From: Opeltia flavorubescens
Taxonomy: Eukaryota > Ascomycota > Lecanoromycetes > Teloschistales > Teloschistaceae
DNA length: 64,000 nt
Assembly (NCBI GenBank): GCA_000442125.1
Contig: KE546984.1
Span: forward strand, 682,001-746,000
Direction of reading: 5' to 3'
Shown here one piece after another: positions 13,511 to 28,170 of the stretch (positions within the stretch are counted from its first letter, which is position 1; every line of letters starts with the position of its first letter). The position numbers and the translations under genes are program-made. Under the pieces are notes generated by a model. That model was given only the letters and a program-made list of their open reading frames with translations. It ran no database searches and had not been told where the DNA came from.

Positions 13511-14869
13511 TTTTAATATTTTTATTTTTTATAAAAAGCAGTTAAATTATATCGCGAAATTATAATATAAAATAGTAATAGTAATACTATATTTATAATT
13601 AGATTATAGTTATTAATAAATATAATTATATTATTAAATAATAATATAGATAAACTTATTAACGATATTTTAAATATAAAAATTCGAGTTTTTAAAATAG
13701 AATAAATTCTAGTTTATTAGTAAAAAAAATTAGAAATATTAAAAGCGGAAAAAAATTAAAATTTTTAAAATTATTTATTATTATATATTAATAATAAACT
13801 TTTTAAATTTTAATTAATAATTTTAAATATATTCAAAAATAGAAAATAAATAAAAAGTTAAAATTAAAATTTTCTAATTTTATTTAATATAAAAATAAAA
13901 ATTATATAAAATATATACTATTTTAATACGAATATAAATATTTAAAACTCGTTTAATTATATATAAAATAAAAGCTTTAAAAATTTTATTTAATATAAAC
14001 TATTTTAGATTTTATCCGGCGAATATATAAAATCGAATTAAAAAAATAAACCTAAATACTAGGTTTAAAATAATTCAAAAAGGATAATTAAAATTTTTTT
14101 TAAATTAACTCGATTTTTAAACTATTTATAAAATTAAAATAATATTATAATATTTTAATATAAAATATTATAATAGATAAAATTTTTTTTTATTTATTTA
14201 ATATTTAAAAAATTTTAAAAATTATATAAAAAAATTTTAATTTAATTATATTTATATAAATATTTTAAAAAACGCTTTTTAAAATAATATAATCGATAAA
14301 ATATTTTAAAATATTTAATTTTTTAAAAATATATTAAAATATTATTAATTAAATAATTAAAATTTAATCGGTTTAATTATAATATCGAGCGTAAATTAAT
14401 TATAATAATATAAATATTAAAATATTAAATTTTAAAAGCTATAAAAATAATTAAAAAAAATAAAATTTATTTAATATTATTATACGGGCGATAAATATAA
14501 ATATAATAATAACTAATTATAGAAATTATATAGATTAATACAGTTTTTTAAAATATAGTTTAAATAATAGTTATAAATTCTATAAAAATAGTAATATACT
14601 AATAATAATTATTTATTAAAAATATAATAGAAAAAATTATAAAAAACCCGATTACTTTTATAAAAATAAAAAAAGAAAAAAAAAATTTAATAAATATTAT
14701 TTCTATATTATTAAATTACTAATATATAAAATTATAAATTTTTTATTTAATTATAAATATAATTATTTAAAAAAAAAAATAAAAAAATTAATTAATTATA
14801 ATTATTAATTATATTATAAATTTGAATTTTATATAATAATATTATATAAAAAAATTAAAGGTATATAAT
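13511..14869 (+). pseudogene. Leader and gag region of copy B
   Basis: This stretch aligns with the region next to the 5' LTR of copy C (about 55893-54540 on the minus strand). By position it held the leader with the primer-binding site and gag. No nucleocapsid zinc knuckle is readable. It is broken throughout by RIP. Confidence 0.6.
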
Positions 14870-17800
14870 AATTATAATATTAAAGCGCTAATTAAAATAT
14901 TAAATAATATAAATTTAATTAATTTTTAAAAATATAAATTTTCGGTTAATTTTATTAATTTAAAAAAAAAATCTAGAATAATAATAAATAAATATATTAA
15001 AGCGAATATTAAATTTTTTAATAATATATTTAACTTTTTATAATTATATTAATATAATCTAAAAATTAAATATATATATATATATAATAAATATAATACG
15101 ATTTTAATATTATTTTAACGGGAATAAATATTAAATTAATCCCGGCTAAAAAATTAGAATATTTATTGAAAATAAAATAATTTAAACGGTTATATTTTTT
15201 TAATATAAAATTATATAATAAAAATTATATAATCGTTTTATATAATATTAAAAAAATAATTTTATTTAAAAAATATATTAATTTAAAAAAGATTAATAAC
15301 TTTTAAAAAATTAATAAATTTTTTAAATATTTTATAATTAATTATATTTTTAAAATAATAAATAATTTATTATTTAAATTTTATATAATTTTTTAATTAT
15401 TAAATTAAAAATTTTATAAAATTATATTAATAAAAATCTAATAAAAGAGTTTATTTATTATTTAATATTATAAGCTAATATTTCGATTATATTTATAAAA
15501 AAAATTCTAATTTTTACCTTTATATTAATTATTAGAAATTAAACCGGGTTATTATTAAAATATAATATTTTTTTTAATATTAAAAGCTTTAAATAGATTA
15601 TATAAAATAATTATTTTGATTTATTTAAATATCTGGAATATTTATTATTATATTAGGATTTAAAACGGCGATAAATAAAAATTAATATTTGATATTTATT
15701 ATAACTATTTTAAATATTATATTATATTATTTTATTTAATAAATACTTTAATTATTTTTTAAATATATATTAATAATATTTTTAAAATTTTTTAAATTTA
15801 TTTATTATAGTATATATAAATAATTTATTTATTTATTTTAAAAATAAAATTAAATATTTAATATATATATAAAAGGTTTTTATAAAATTATAATAATTTA
15901 AATTATATATTAAATTAAAAAAGTATTTATTTAATATATATAAAATTAAGTTTATAAAATTTATTATTTATTTTAATAATATTATAATAAAAAAATCCTA
16001 TATTAAATATATAAAAAATTAACCTTTTTTAAAATTATATTATAATATATAATTTTTTTTTAAATTTATAGATTTTTATTAATATTTTATTAAAAGTTTT
16101 TTATAAATAATATTACTATTAATATTTTTATTAAAAAACGGTAATAAATAAAATTTTATATTAGATTTATTTTAAATAAAAAAATAGCTAGTGAATTAAA
16201 AATATTAAAGAAATATTTTATAATAATATTTTATTTATAATAATTTAATTATATATTTTAAATTTATATTAAAATTAACGCTTTAAAATATATTATTTTA
16301 ATAATTATTTTATAATTTTTTAATATTAATATATAGATTAATTAATATTTTATCGCTTATTAATTTTATAAAAAAATAATAATAGAATATAATTATAATA
16401 TTAAAAGTTTCGAAATATTAATTATTATTTATATTTATAAATTTTAATAATATTATATTAAATAATCTTTTTATAAAATAGAAATTATTATTAATTATAT
16501 AAACTTTTATAATTTTTTTATTAAAAAAAATTTAATTATAAAAATATTAGATAATAAAAATAACTAATTAAACTAAATTTAAATTTAGAATATAGATTAA
16601 ATAAATTAAATTTTCTTAATATAATATTTTAAAAAAATAATTATAAAATATTTAAAATTTATACTATTTTTAATATTTTAAATTAAAAATATATCTATTT
16701 AATTTTATATTTTAAAAAATTTTAAAAAATTTTTAAAAAAAGTATAAAATTAATTATAAATTTTATAAAAATTTAATATTATTTATTTAAAACTTTTATA
16801 AAATAAAATAAAAATAAATTTAAAAATTTATAAAAAATTTTAAATAATATCAAAAAATTATTAAAAAATAATAAAAAATAATTAAAAAAATTATTTTAAT
16901 AATAAAATATTATTAATTAATTTTATATTTTTTTTAAAAAATTTTTAAAATTTTTTAAAAATATTAAAACTATTATTAAAAATATTTAAAAAATAATAAT
17001 AATAAATTATATAATAAAAAAAATAAAAATTAATATTTTTAATAAAAAAAATAAATTTTTAAAGAATATTTTTAAATATAAATTTTTTATAAAAAATTAT
17101 ATATTTAATATTAATATAAAAAAGCGCGATAATATTATATTATTTATAAACTTTTATAATTAAAAAATACTTTTAATATTAATAAAAAAAAATATTTTAA
17201 AAAATAATATAAAAATATTAATTCCGCTTTTTATAATTAAAAGAAAATTTTTTAAAATAAAATAAAAATAGATATTAATAAAAATTTATATTTTTAAAAT
17301 ATATAAAAAATTAAATATTATTTATAAATTTAATAGTATTATATATAGTAATATTAAATTAATTTTTTTTAATAATTTTAATAATTTTAAAAATTTATAA
17401 TTAAAATAATAAATTATTAAAAAAATAATTTTAAAAAATATATATAATATACCCCCGTTATTTTTTTATTATATTATAAAAAGATTTCAAAAATTCGATA
17501 ATATAATTAAAAAATTAATAATTTTAAAAAAAAAATTATTTAATAATATATAAAATGTTTATATAATATTAAAATAATTTAATAAAAATTATTAATAAAA
17601 TTAAAACTAAAAATTATTTTAATATAATATAAAAATAGTAATTTTTTTTAAATATAATTAAATAAAAAACTTTTAAATATAATTATAATAATTTTATAAT
17701 AGATTATTTTAATTATAATAAAATTATAGAATTTATTTACTAAAAATAGTTTTAATTAAATATAGTAAAAAATATTAAATATTATATATATATTTATAAT

Positions 17801-18118
17801 ATATATTATTAAATAAAATTTATAAATTATAAATTATTTAATAAAATATAATTATTAAAAAAACTTTTTAAATTATTTAATAATTTAATTATAAATTTTA
17901 TTATTAATCTACTTTTATATAAATATTTCCGCGTTATATATAATTCGATTTTTATAATAATTAATCGTTATATAAAGTTTATTATATATATTTTATATTA
18001 AATATATATAATTATAAAAAAACTAGCAGATTATTTTATTAATAAAATATATAATCGTTATAATATATTTAAATTATTAATTTTTAATTAAAAAACTTTT
18101 TTTATTTTATAATTTTAA
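14870..18118 (+). pseudogene. pol remnant of copy B, left part
   Basis: Collinear with copy A from its position 7 onward (offset about 14863). Reverse transcriptase lies near 15370-15960, RNase H near 16190-16620, and the start of integrase near 17670-18118, where family 2 interrupts the integrase core. The frame is broken many times. Confidence 0.85.
18114..18118 (+). repeat. Left target-site duplication of family 2, TTTAA
   Basis: TTTAA here and at 27354-27358 bracket the family 2 element. The uninterrupted target can be seen in copy A near 3250-3265, where the same integrase sequence continues without a break. Confidence 0.88.
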
Positions 18119-18415
18119 TATAATATACTAGGTGCAATTAAACCAATTTAGAAGCGTGAACTATTATAGAAAAACTATCTATAGCGTATATATTCAGATA
18201 TATTAAAGAACTAACTTTTATTTTCTAGAAAAAAATAAAAGGGATCGTTATATATTTAAAAATATATTTATTTTATTTTAAATAGTAATTATTTAAATAA
18301 TCCTATTTAAGCTTTTTAAAAAGCCCGCTATACTAATAATTTAATATATTATCTCTATTATATAATTTCTACCTAGAGTTTAAATACTAACTACTTTTAT
18401 AACTTAATAATAATA
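18119..18415 (-). repeat. 3' LTR of family 2, 297 bp
   Basis: It starts TATAATATACTAGG in plus-strand reading and ends TAATAATA at 18415. The matching LTR at 27057-27353 has identical length, and both share blocks such as GGGATCGTTATATATTT. The TA...TA ends fit TG...CA after RIP. This is the LTR downstream of pol, because the coding strand is minus. Confidence 0.93.
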
Positions 18416-21400
18416 ATTACCTTTTTTTTTAAAATACTAACCTTAGTATTAAGGTTTAGAAGTAATTTAAGCTATCTAGAATATTTAAATAAATACTCGT
18501 TAAAAACCGTTTAAAATCTAGTAGGAAAAAAAAGGAAAAAAGTTATTTATAGTAATACTATTAATTATAAAAATAATTACTAGTTTCTATTATTTATTTA
18601 CTACTAAAATTCCGCTAAAAGCTTATTAAAGGTTTATAATATTATATATACTTTTATAAATAAAAAAAAAGTAGAAAAATATTATATTATTATTATAATT
18701 AAAAGGGTTAAAAACCTTTTTTTATTTAATATATAAACTTTATTCTAGTATAATATAGGAGGGACTAGTAATCGCGCTAGTAGATAAATATAGGCTTTAT
18801 AAAAAAATCTTTTTTTTTCTTTTTTACTAGTTATTATAGGTATTATAATATCTAGTAGTTTATCTAATAGTAGTAAAATCTATTAATAGCGAAATCTTTA
18901 AAGATATTAATAATAAATTTTTTCTATTTTTATATTTATTTTTTATTAGATAAAACTTTTATATAATAATTTAATATTTAAATAATTATTTAAATTATAA
19001 ATTTAATCTAATATAAAACTTTTATTATATAACCGTTGCTTTTATATATTACTAAAAGCTGCGTTTTTAATAATAAAATTCTATATATATTATACTAGAA
19101 GGAATATATAAAGTTTTTATATTATATATATTATTAGAACTATAAAAATATTTAAAAATATTTAATAATAAATTTATTAATATATCGATTATTTTATATT
19201 AATTCTATTTAGATTTTTTATTTAATATAGCTAATAGTATAGAAATATTTTAAATATATTTAAAAATATCTAGATACTATTTAAAAATAGAATTTTATAC
19301 TTTTTATAAATAAAAAGCTAGTAAAAATAGCTCGGAATCTTTAAACTTATAGCTAAAGCGTAAATTTAATTAATAACTAGATTAATTTATTATTAACTCG
19401 TAATAATAAACTTTTATATAAAACCCGCCGGGATTTTATTAAATAGAAAAACTTTTATTAAAAAATCCGTAATCTCGAGTAATAGATATATAAATTAAAA
19501 TAGAAAAATAATATACTATATATAAATTATTATTTATTTATATCTATAAAAGTTTATTATTTTTTTTATCTAAATTTAAATTAATTTTCTCGCGGTTAAA
19601 GTCTATTTATAAACTAAAATAAAGATTTTTTTTTAAATTTTTTAATAAGGGAGGTTTTATTATAAAATCTTAAATAATTTAGTACTAAATTTTAAAAACT
19701 TTTATAAAATTAAAAAGTCCGTAAATAAATTTATATATTTAGTCCCACTCGCTTTAACGGCCTTTATATAATAAGTATTTTTTTAAAAAAAAAAAAGTCC
19801 GTTTAAACCGTATAAATAAAAAGAATAAAAAAAAAAAAAAAAATTTAAACCTATAGTATTTAATAATAATAAGGATAAACTTTTACTATATTATAGTAAA
19901 TTATTATTAAATTTTTTACTTTTAATTTATTTATTATCGATTTATAATTAATATAATAAAATTTTACTACTAAATTTTAATTAATTACTTTTAAACGGAA
20001 TATTTTTTATAGTAAAAGCGGTATTTAATAGTTAAAAATTTAACTAATAAAATTTAATACGGCTTTTATTACCCTTTATATAATCTTTAATAATAGCTTA
20101 CTCGGATTTAATACTAGTTAATTTTTTCGCTAGATCTATTATTAGATTTATACTAAAACCTTTAATATTACTCTATATACTTTTAAAAGCCGATTTTTTT
20201 AATAATTTCGTTTTAAATTAATCGATAGCTAAATAGTATAAAATAATAGCCCGCTATACCGTTTAACTTCGGCGAGAACCTTATCTAGATCTAGAATAAT
20301 AGTCGGTTCCTAATAATAATCTAAAAAGAATTTTAAATAGTAGCTAAATTAATTAAAAATAATCTATTTTTATAAAAAGGCCGACTAGCCTATTAGATTT
20401 AATATATTTATATTTATTATATTAAATTCCACTATTTTTTATTAATTTCTCTTAGCGGTTATAAAACCCGGCTTTATTAAAGCCCCTAAAATTAAATATT
20501 AGAGCGCCGATCGTTATAAACTATTTTTTACTATCTATTTAATTAAATAACTCGTTAGAATTAAAAGCGACTCTAGATTAAATAAAAAAATAGAAGCAAT
20601 AACTATACCGGTAAGCGGAGAAAATATAACGGAAAGTAGCTAATCTAAAAATATAATTTAAAAAAAGGTAAATATAAATCTATAATTTATTTTAATATTA
20701 TAAGCTATAAATTTATATTCTACCCTATTATTTTTAAATTAATCTAGAATATATAAAGATTAATACGGTAATAAAAAATAGCTTTAGTTATAACGTTTTA
20801 AAAACTTCGACTATAGCGCTTTAAAAAAGGGAGGAATAAATTAAACGATACCTTTAAAAAGAAAAGAATAAATTAAACGATATTTTTAAAAAAAAAAACA
20901 AATTAAATAATATCTTTAAAGAGAAAGAAATAAATTAAATAATACTTCCTCGATTAAATAATACCGCTTTAATTATTAATTTTCTTAAATTTTTAACGCT
21001 AATAATATTTTTATAATTACTAATTCTTTTCTATACTAAACTAATAGCAAACCACTAATAAAAATATTAATAAAGGAAATAAACCATTAATAGAAATACC
21101 AACGAAGGGAATATAAAAAAGAATATATATAATAAAAAAAAAAGCCTTTTTTAATATAAAACTTTTATCCTTTAAATTATTTCTTTTACTAATTAAATAA
21201 AGCAATCCGATATTATAAAAAAAACTTTAAAGCCTTTAAACTCTAAAAATATCTAAAACTTCTAAAATACTAAAAACTCTAAAAAATAATACCACTTCTT
21301 ATCGTTATATAGCTACCGATAAAATTATTAATAAAATTTTATTAACCAGTAGGGCTAATATAAAAAAGTAGACTAAAAGTTTATTAATATAAAAAAGCGC

Positions 21401-21770
21401 GGTAAATTATAAAATAAAAAAATATAGTAAATTATAAAATAAAAAAATATAATAAGTTATAGAATAATATATAAAAATATAATATAGAAAAACTAAATAA
21501 AATATAGTTATTAATAAATATTTATTTTATTAAATAGGTTTAAATTTTAATTTAATAAATTTTATTTACTATTTTAAATTCGCTTTTAATTTATATTCGA
21601 TAAATTTTTTTTAAATAAACTAATTAACTTTTAGAAATTTAATATAAATTTTATTATTTATATTATTTTTTTTTATATTTATTTTTAATTTAGATATAAT
21701 ATTATTAAAATTTATAAAAAGTTTATTAAAAGCTTTAAAAAAAATAGCGGGCGGTATAATTATATATTTA
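18416..21770 (-). other. 3.3-kb region between family 2 chromodomain and 3' LTR
   Basis: Unusually long for the tail of a gypsy element. It contains patches with more C and G (near 20220-20320 and 20460-20620) and a short tandem repeat at 20834-20955. I recognise no protein with confidence on either strand. It could be an extra decayed gene of family 2, a long untranslated tail, or an older insertion within the element. Confidence 0.45.
20834..20955. repeat. Tandem repeat, period about 32 bp, nearly four units
   Basis: Units begin GAATAAATTAAACGATA at 20834 and again at 20866, then recur in more altered form near 20899 and 20929. The period is 31-32 bp. They lie inside the unexplained tail of family 2. 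Confidence 0.75.
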
Positions 21771-22643
21771 ACTTTTCCTTCTATATTTCTTTAGCGGTTT
21801 CTTATAATTTTAGTTAAATTTTTTTATTAAGTCCCCGGTATTTACTAGATCTAATTTCGATTATTATAAATTATATTCTTTTTATTAACCTATTTAATTA
21901 ATTAAATACTATTCCGCTTTATTTTTAAATTTTTTAATATATTTATTTAGAATTACTTTTACTTTTTATTCTAGCTTATTATTTATAAATTCCGGAAGTA
22001 AATATTAAAAAATTTTTTACTTTTTCTTCTACTAATACTTCTCTAGTAAAAAAATATAGAAGACGTTATAAATATACAAACTAGGTAGTAATAGTAGCCT
22101 ATATATTTAAAAATTAATATATTTTTTAATATAATATAATCTGGTATAATAATAAATAAGCTTTTTAAACGGCTTTTTTAGCTTTAAATTTTTTAATAAT
22201 AAAAATATTATATTATTTAAACTAAACTTTATATTTATATAAGAACGATTATAATATTTCGTTTATTTCTTTTATATTTTTTATTATTTCTAGTTTAATT
22301 TTTTATATAATTCTATTAATTCTTTTATATATTTTTCTATTACTAGTATACTAGCTTTATAGGCCTTTTTTTTAAAAATATTATCTATAATATTAAACTC
22401 TAGGTTTGAGTATATTTTAGTTATTAAAAAAAACGGTATTTTATTAATAATAAAATAGATACTATTATTATATATAAATTCGGTAATAGAAAAAATTTTC
22501 GTTTAATTTAACTACTCCTTATTCGAATAGATCTAAAAATAATATTTTAGTAATTAGTTTTAATATTTTATTTAACTATTTATTTATAAATAGAAAGTAA
22601 TATTTAATTTTTTTTTTATTTTTAGATAGTAATAGATTTTAAA

Positions 22644-22871
22644 CTAGAATTCGTTTATAAATAATAAATTTTTATCGCTAATAATATTTTTTAATATAAT
22701 TTTTTTATAAATTATTATTTTAAAAAATAGGTTTAAAAATTCTATTATATTAATAATTTTAGTATATAAATTATATATAATTATTTTTAAATACCGGTCT
22801 ATTATTATTAATACGGTATTAGCTATATTTATATAGTATTTTAATAGTAGTAATCCCGTTATAAAATTCAA
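22644..22871 (-). pseudogene. 75-codon open stretch, fragment of family 2 integrase core
   Basis: The longest open frame in the window. Its 75 residues match the start of a gypsy integrase catalytic core: a DFITG-like opening (here NFITG), then a VDRYxK-like block (here IDRYLK), and a SDxxxLF-like block near the end. It is rich in I, L, N, K and Y, as expected after RIP. It is a surviving window of a dead integrase, not a small host gene. It has no plausible promoter context and sits at the position expected in the element. Confidence 0.88.
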
Positions 22872-24634
22872 GGTAATTTTTTAGTATAAACTGTTAGGAA
22901 TAGAAAAAGACTATAGTTTACTATATAGTTTATATTAATATATTTTTATATATTAGTAAATATTATATATTTATATATATTCTTTAACTTTTTTATTTAA
23001 ATTAAATTATTAATATTAATAATAAAATAGTTTTATTATTTATTCCGCTTTAAAATATTCAGTTAAAAGATTATTATAACGTTTTATTATAAACTTTATA
23101 TAAATAACGGAATCTTTTAAAATATATAAAAATCTATAAAATAATAACTCGCTTTTTATTTTTAAATTTTATAATTCGGCTTTTATATATTTAGGATTTT
23201 TTTTATAAACGCTTTTAATATTATATTTTCTAATAATAATAAAATTATTATTCTATTAAAGCTATAAAATTATTTTTTTTATATTTATCGAGTTATTATT
23301 ATAAACTATTTTATTAGAAGTAGTATCTTTTATTATTTAACGTAGAATATATTATTTATAACTAGTTATTTTAGTAATAGAATTTATTATACCTTTTTTA
23401 TTAAAAAATAAATCTTTTTTTTAAAAATTTTTAACGGGGCTTTTATAGAATATTATCGGTATTAATATACTATAAGATTTTTAAATTAATAGGCTATTAT
23501 TAAATTTTCTAAAAGCGTTAATTTTTAGTAAAAATTTTTTAAATCTTTTTTTATATTTTTTATATAAATATATTATCTTTATTTTTTTTACCGCCGCTAG
23601 TATAAATAATATATTATTAATAAAAAATAGCTTTTATTATAATATAAATATTATTATTAAAGCTTTAAAATTAATTTTTTAATAATCCGGCCTCTTTAAT
23701 AATAGATCTACTAGATTTAATTTTCTAACTTAATAAAAGATTTCGAAATCTATAGTTATTAATTTTATAATCTAATATTATTATTTATTATTAAATTATT
23801 TAATATATATAAATTTCTTTAAATTATTATAATCTAATTATATTTTAATAATATATTAGGTTTTTTTTAAATAGTACCGCTATTATTTAAAAATTTTAAC
23901 GATAATAAGTAGCTTTTAATTATAAATTTTATAATTTTATTCAGCTATTATTATTTTTTTTAATTAGAAAACTATTAGATAATAAATTCTATTATTATCT
24001 AGTTAACTTATAATACTAGAAATACCGAAATTTAAAGTATTTATTTTAATTTAGATTTTATATACTAAATCGAAATATTTTAGTAATAATACTATAGTAA
24101 AAGCTTTTTTTAATTTTTTAAAAGCTTTTTAAGCGGTATTATTTTATTTTAATAACTCTAGTTTTTTATTATTTTTTATATTAACTAATAGGTTAATTAT
24201 AAATATTATAATCTTCGAATAATATTTAATAAATCGCTAATAGAAATTTATTAAATCTAGAAATACCTAAATATCTCTATATAATTTTAAAATAGGCTAA
24301 TTTTAAATTATACTTATCTTTTTAAAATCTATTTCCACCCCGTTTAATAATATAATATATTTTAGGAATTCTAATTGTTTTATATTAAATATATATTTTT
24401 TTAGATTTAGGAATAACTAGTATTTATAAAATCGGTGTAGAATTATATAAATATACTCCTAGTATTTTTTTTTAAAATTTAAATATATTAAAATATTATT
24501 TAAATATATTATATAAAAAATATTAACTATTTCTATTAACGCTTTATTAATATATATTTAAAAGATTATAAAGGTATTCGCTAAATTAAAAAATATAATA
24601 AAATATTTAAAGTATTTATATTTAATATAAAATA

Positions 24635-26393
24635 NTATNTTNTATTNNTTTTTTTATTTAATTTTAATCTAGTAATAGATATCGCGTATATTTATTTTTA
24701 TAAATCTTTTTATATTATATAAACGATTTAAAGTTTTAGTAATTAAAAAAAACGGATACTAATTTTTAATTATTACTGTATTTAAGCTATAGTAATCTAT
24801 ATATAGGCGTAATTTACTATTTTTCTTTAGTACAAATAGAATAGAGGCTTTTATAAACGAGACCGAATATTAAATCTAGCTTTTTTTAAAGGTTTTTTTA
24901 AAATATTAGCGTAATTTCTTTAATTTATTATTTAATAAGTTATATATTAATTAATATAGCGGCTTTTTATTTTTTATTAGATTAATAGTATAATTATTAG
25001 ATTTTAATTAAAGTAATTTATTCGATTTTATTATAAAAAATATAAGTTTAAAGCTTTTAATCTAGTATAAAATTTCTATATTATTAATATCGACTAAATC
25101 CTTTACTACTAATACTATTAAGGTATATATAATAAAATTTATTTTTAAAAATCGTTTAAAAATTTATAAACGGTTTATTTATATTCGATTAATTTTAATA
25201 AAAAAGTACTATTTTATAGCCTATATATTAATAAATAGGCTAGTTTTATAAATTTTTAAAATATTTAAAATTATATTATATTCGTTTAAATCGATAGTAT
25301 AAAAAAAGGTAATAGAAATTATTTTTTTTATATTTTAGTTATTAATATAGGTTTATTTAAAATTATAGGTTTTATAATAGTAGTACTACTAGTTTTAGAG
25401 TTAGTTTAATATAAAATAATTAGTATTTATCGAAATAAAGTATTATTCTACTACTTTAGTTTATAAGATATAGTTAATATTTAACCCCGTATTTAATAGT
25501 ATAGAAGCTCTTTTAATTTAATCGTTTATATAAAATTAGAATACTATTCTAATTCCTTTTATTACTTTAATTAGATAATATTTAAATATTAAAACTTCGC
25601 TTAAATTTAATTATTTTTTAAAATTATATTAGAATTTTTATTAATACTAGATTTAATACTTTTAATAAATATTTTTTTTATTGATTTTTTTATATAAAAG
25701 TAATTAATAAAATAATAACTTTTTTATAATAATTATAATATTTTATTTAATTTAAATCCTTTAAATTAATATTTTTACTACTTTTTAATCTTATAAAAAA
25801 CCTGTTATAAAATTTATAGTTATTATATTTCTATTTATCCCCCGTATAACTACTATAAAGTTTTTTTGAAACCTAATTATTCTAGCTATTTTAGTTCGAA
25901 GAAAAAGGCTTTTTATAAAAAGTATTTATATTAATACCTTTTATAATATCTTTTATATAAATTATTAAAGCTATTTATTTATTTTTTATTTTATTTTTAA
26001 ATATATATTTNAANTAATATACTAGNNTTTAAATATNNNNTTTAAATTTTATAATAAAATTTATTATATACTATTTTTTTAATAACTCCGGTAACTAACC
26101 TTTAAATATTTTTATTTAGTTATAGAATTCCTATAGCGTTATTATATTTTATCCTAATATATAATACTTTAATAAAAAGTTTAAAAATTAGTTTTTTTTA
26201 TCCGATAAAAAATTAAGTAGCTATTTATAAAAATCAGGCTAGTTTATATTAATTTTATTTATTTTTATATATTAAATCTATTATATTAAAAGATTACCCT
26301 TTAATAATAATATAATAAACTGGATTTTTATTTTATTTATTAGAAATAAATCCTATAATAATTTAAATATTGTATTTATTTATAATATCTATN
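24635..26393. other. Scattered N calls inside family 2
   Basis: Single or short N groups at 24635-24648, 26011-26040 and 26393. They are isolated ambiguous bases rather than a scaffold gap. Similar N groups occur in the LTRs of copies A and C and one at 51306. Confidence 0.95.
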
Positions 26394-27056
26394 TTTAATA
26401 GCTAGTAAAATTATTTTTAGCGGATAATCTGGTAAAAAAGCTAATTTAATATCTTTTAACTTTATAATAATAGAAGGTTCGGTATTAATAAGCGGAATAA
26501 TAGGAGTAGATATATTAATAAATATATAAAACTTTTAAAATATTATTTAAACCTATTAATAAACTATTTTAATCTTTTTAAAGCGATAAATATATTTAAT
26601 AGCCCTTTTTATTTTATATTTTAAATTTTTAATTTCCTATTCTACTTATATATTTAAAAAGGTATTCGAGAAATTATTATTATTATAGCTACTATTATTT
26701 AAATTAGATAATAAAAGTAACGAAGTTGTATTATATATTAGTATCTTGCTTTTATAATAATAAATATTAAAATCCGGCGTCGATTTTATTAAAAGAATAT
26801 TACTATTCCGCTATAATTCTATAATATTATTAGATAGCTCCGTAATATATTTATTTTAAGGAATTATTAGACTAGTTATATTAAAAAATCCGCCTATTAA
26901 ATTTATACGTATAATTTTTAATTAAATATTTAGATTCTAGAAATTAGTAATTATATTATTATTATTATTCCTATTTTTATTATAATCGCGAGCTCTTTTA
27001 ATAAATATCTTTAATAGTAATCCAGACCTCCGAATATAAAAAAAAAAAATTAAAAT

Positions 27057-27353
27057 TATAATATACTAAATATAATTAAATTAATTTAAAAGCGTAAACT
27101 ATTATAGAAAAATTATTTATAATATATATATTTAAATATATTAAAGAACTAATTTTTACTTTTTAAAAAAAAATAAAAGGGATCGTTATATATTTAAAAA
27201 TATATTTATCTCGCTTTAAATAGTAATTATTTAAATAATCCCGCTTAGGCTTTTTTAAAGGCCCGCTGTATTAGTAATTTAATATATTGTCTCTATTATA
27301 TAATTTCCACCTGGGGTCCAAATACTAATTGCTTCTATAGCTTGATAGTAATA
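27057..27353 (-). repeat. 5' LTR of family 2, 297 bp
   Basis: Same length and ends as 18119-18415. Its right third (27265-27345) keeps many CpA and TpG steps, for example in CACCTGGGGTCCAAATAC, and is much less mutated than the paired LTR. Since the coding strand is minus, this is the LTR upstream of gag. Confidence 0.93.
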
Positions 27354-27358
27354 TTTAA
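27354..27358 (+). repeat. Right target-site duplication of family 2, TTTAA
   Basis: Pairs with 18114-18118. Copy B integrase sequence resumes immediately after it. Confidence 0.88.
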
Positions 27359-28170
27359 TCTATTTTTTATTATTATTTAAAATTTAAATATTATTTAATA
27401 ATATTTTTTATTTTAAAATTAATATATAAATTAAATAATAAAATTAAATTTTAAAATAATTTTTAAAAAATTTTATTATTTATAAATAGGATAATTAAAA
27501 TAAATAGCTATTTTTTATAAAATTTATATATAGAAATAGTAAATATATTTTTATTAATACAATTCTATTTTTTATTATTATTAATAGATATTTTAATTTA
27601 AAAAATAAATATTTAAATTAATAATATTAAAATTAATATATTTCAAGCGTATTAATATATTAAAATATATATATATATATATATATATTTAGTTTATAAA
27701 CTAATAAAAAATAAAAAAAAAAAAATTTAAATATTATAATTAAAAATATTTTATAAAGTTTTTTATTATTAGTAATATAATATAATTAAATAAATATAAT
27801 ATTAAAATAAAAAAGTTTATAAAAAAACTAGATTATAAATTTTATAGATTTTTTAAAATAATAAAACTAGTGAATTTATAATTATACTATCTAGAATTTT
27901 TAATATTAATAAATTATATTTATTTTATTTTTTATTTTTTTTTTCGAATTATATATAATAGTAGAAAAAAAGAATAAAAAAAATCTATTATTTTTATTTA
28001 TTAATAATAAAAAATAATATAAAATTAAAAAAATACAAAATTTAAAATAATATTATAGAAAATTATAATATTTTATAAATTAATTTAATTATAGCTTTAA
28101 AAGTAATAATTAATTTAATATAAAAAAAATATTAGAAATTAGTAAATATTTAAAAAAAATTTTATTATAT
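27354..28170 (+). pseudogene. pol remnant of copy B, right part: integrase end and chromodomain
   Basis: Continues copy B after the nested element. The rest of the integrase core is at 27359-27590, and the chromodomain block is near 28008-28165, matching copy A at about 3925-4085. It is broken many times and heavily AT-enriched. Confidence 0.85.

Larger units (their letters stand above)
21780..26400 (-). pseudogene. gag-pol remnant of family 2
   Basis: Gag-like sequence is followed by protease, reverse transcriptase, RNase H, integrase and a chromodomain-like block in standard gypsy order, all on the minus strand. The RT opening block (near 24850-24750) and the integrase core (near 22871-22640) are the clearest. 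The frame is broken many times. The gag and RT parts also contain clusters of N (24635-24648 and 26011-26040). Confidence 0.87.
18119..27353 (-). mobile_element. Family 2 Ty3/gypsy chromovirus fossil, full length, 9,235 bp
   Basis: A second, distinct gypsy element on the minus strand, inserted into the integrase region of copy B. Both LTRs are 297 bp and the flanking duplication is TTTAA. On the minus strand, gag-like sequence lies around 26400-26000, reverse transcriptase about 24950-24350, RNase H about 24130-23700, integrase about 23330-22400, and a chromodomain-like block about 21960-21780. It is broken many times but keeps more C and G than its host, so it is younger than copy B. A further 3.3 kb between chromodomain and 3' LTR is unexplained. 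Confidence 0.93.

Noticed and set aside
20200-20620. Second gag-like region inside family 2
   Set aside because: A weak resemblance on the minus strand only. A clearer gag-like region lies at the expected place (26400-26000).
22644-22871. Small host gene of 75 codons
   Set aside because: The residues match a gypsy integrase core and the position and strand fit family 2.
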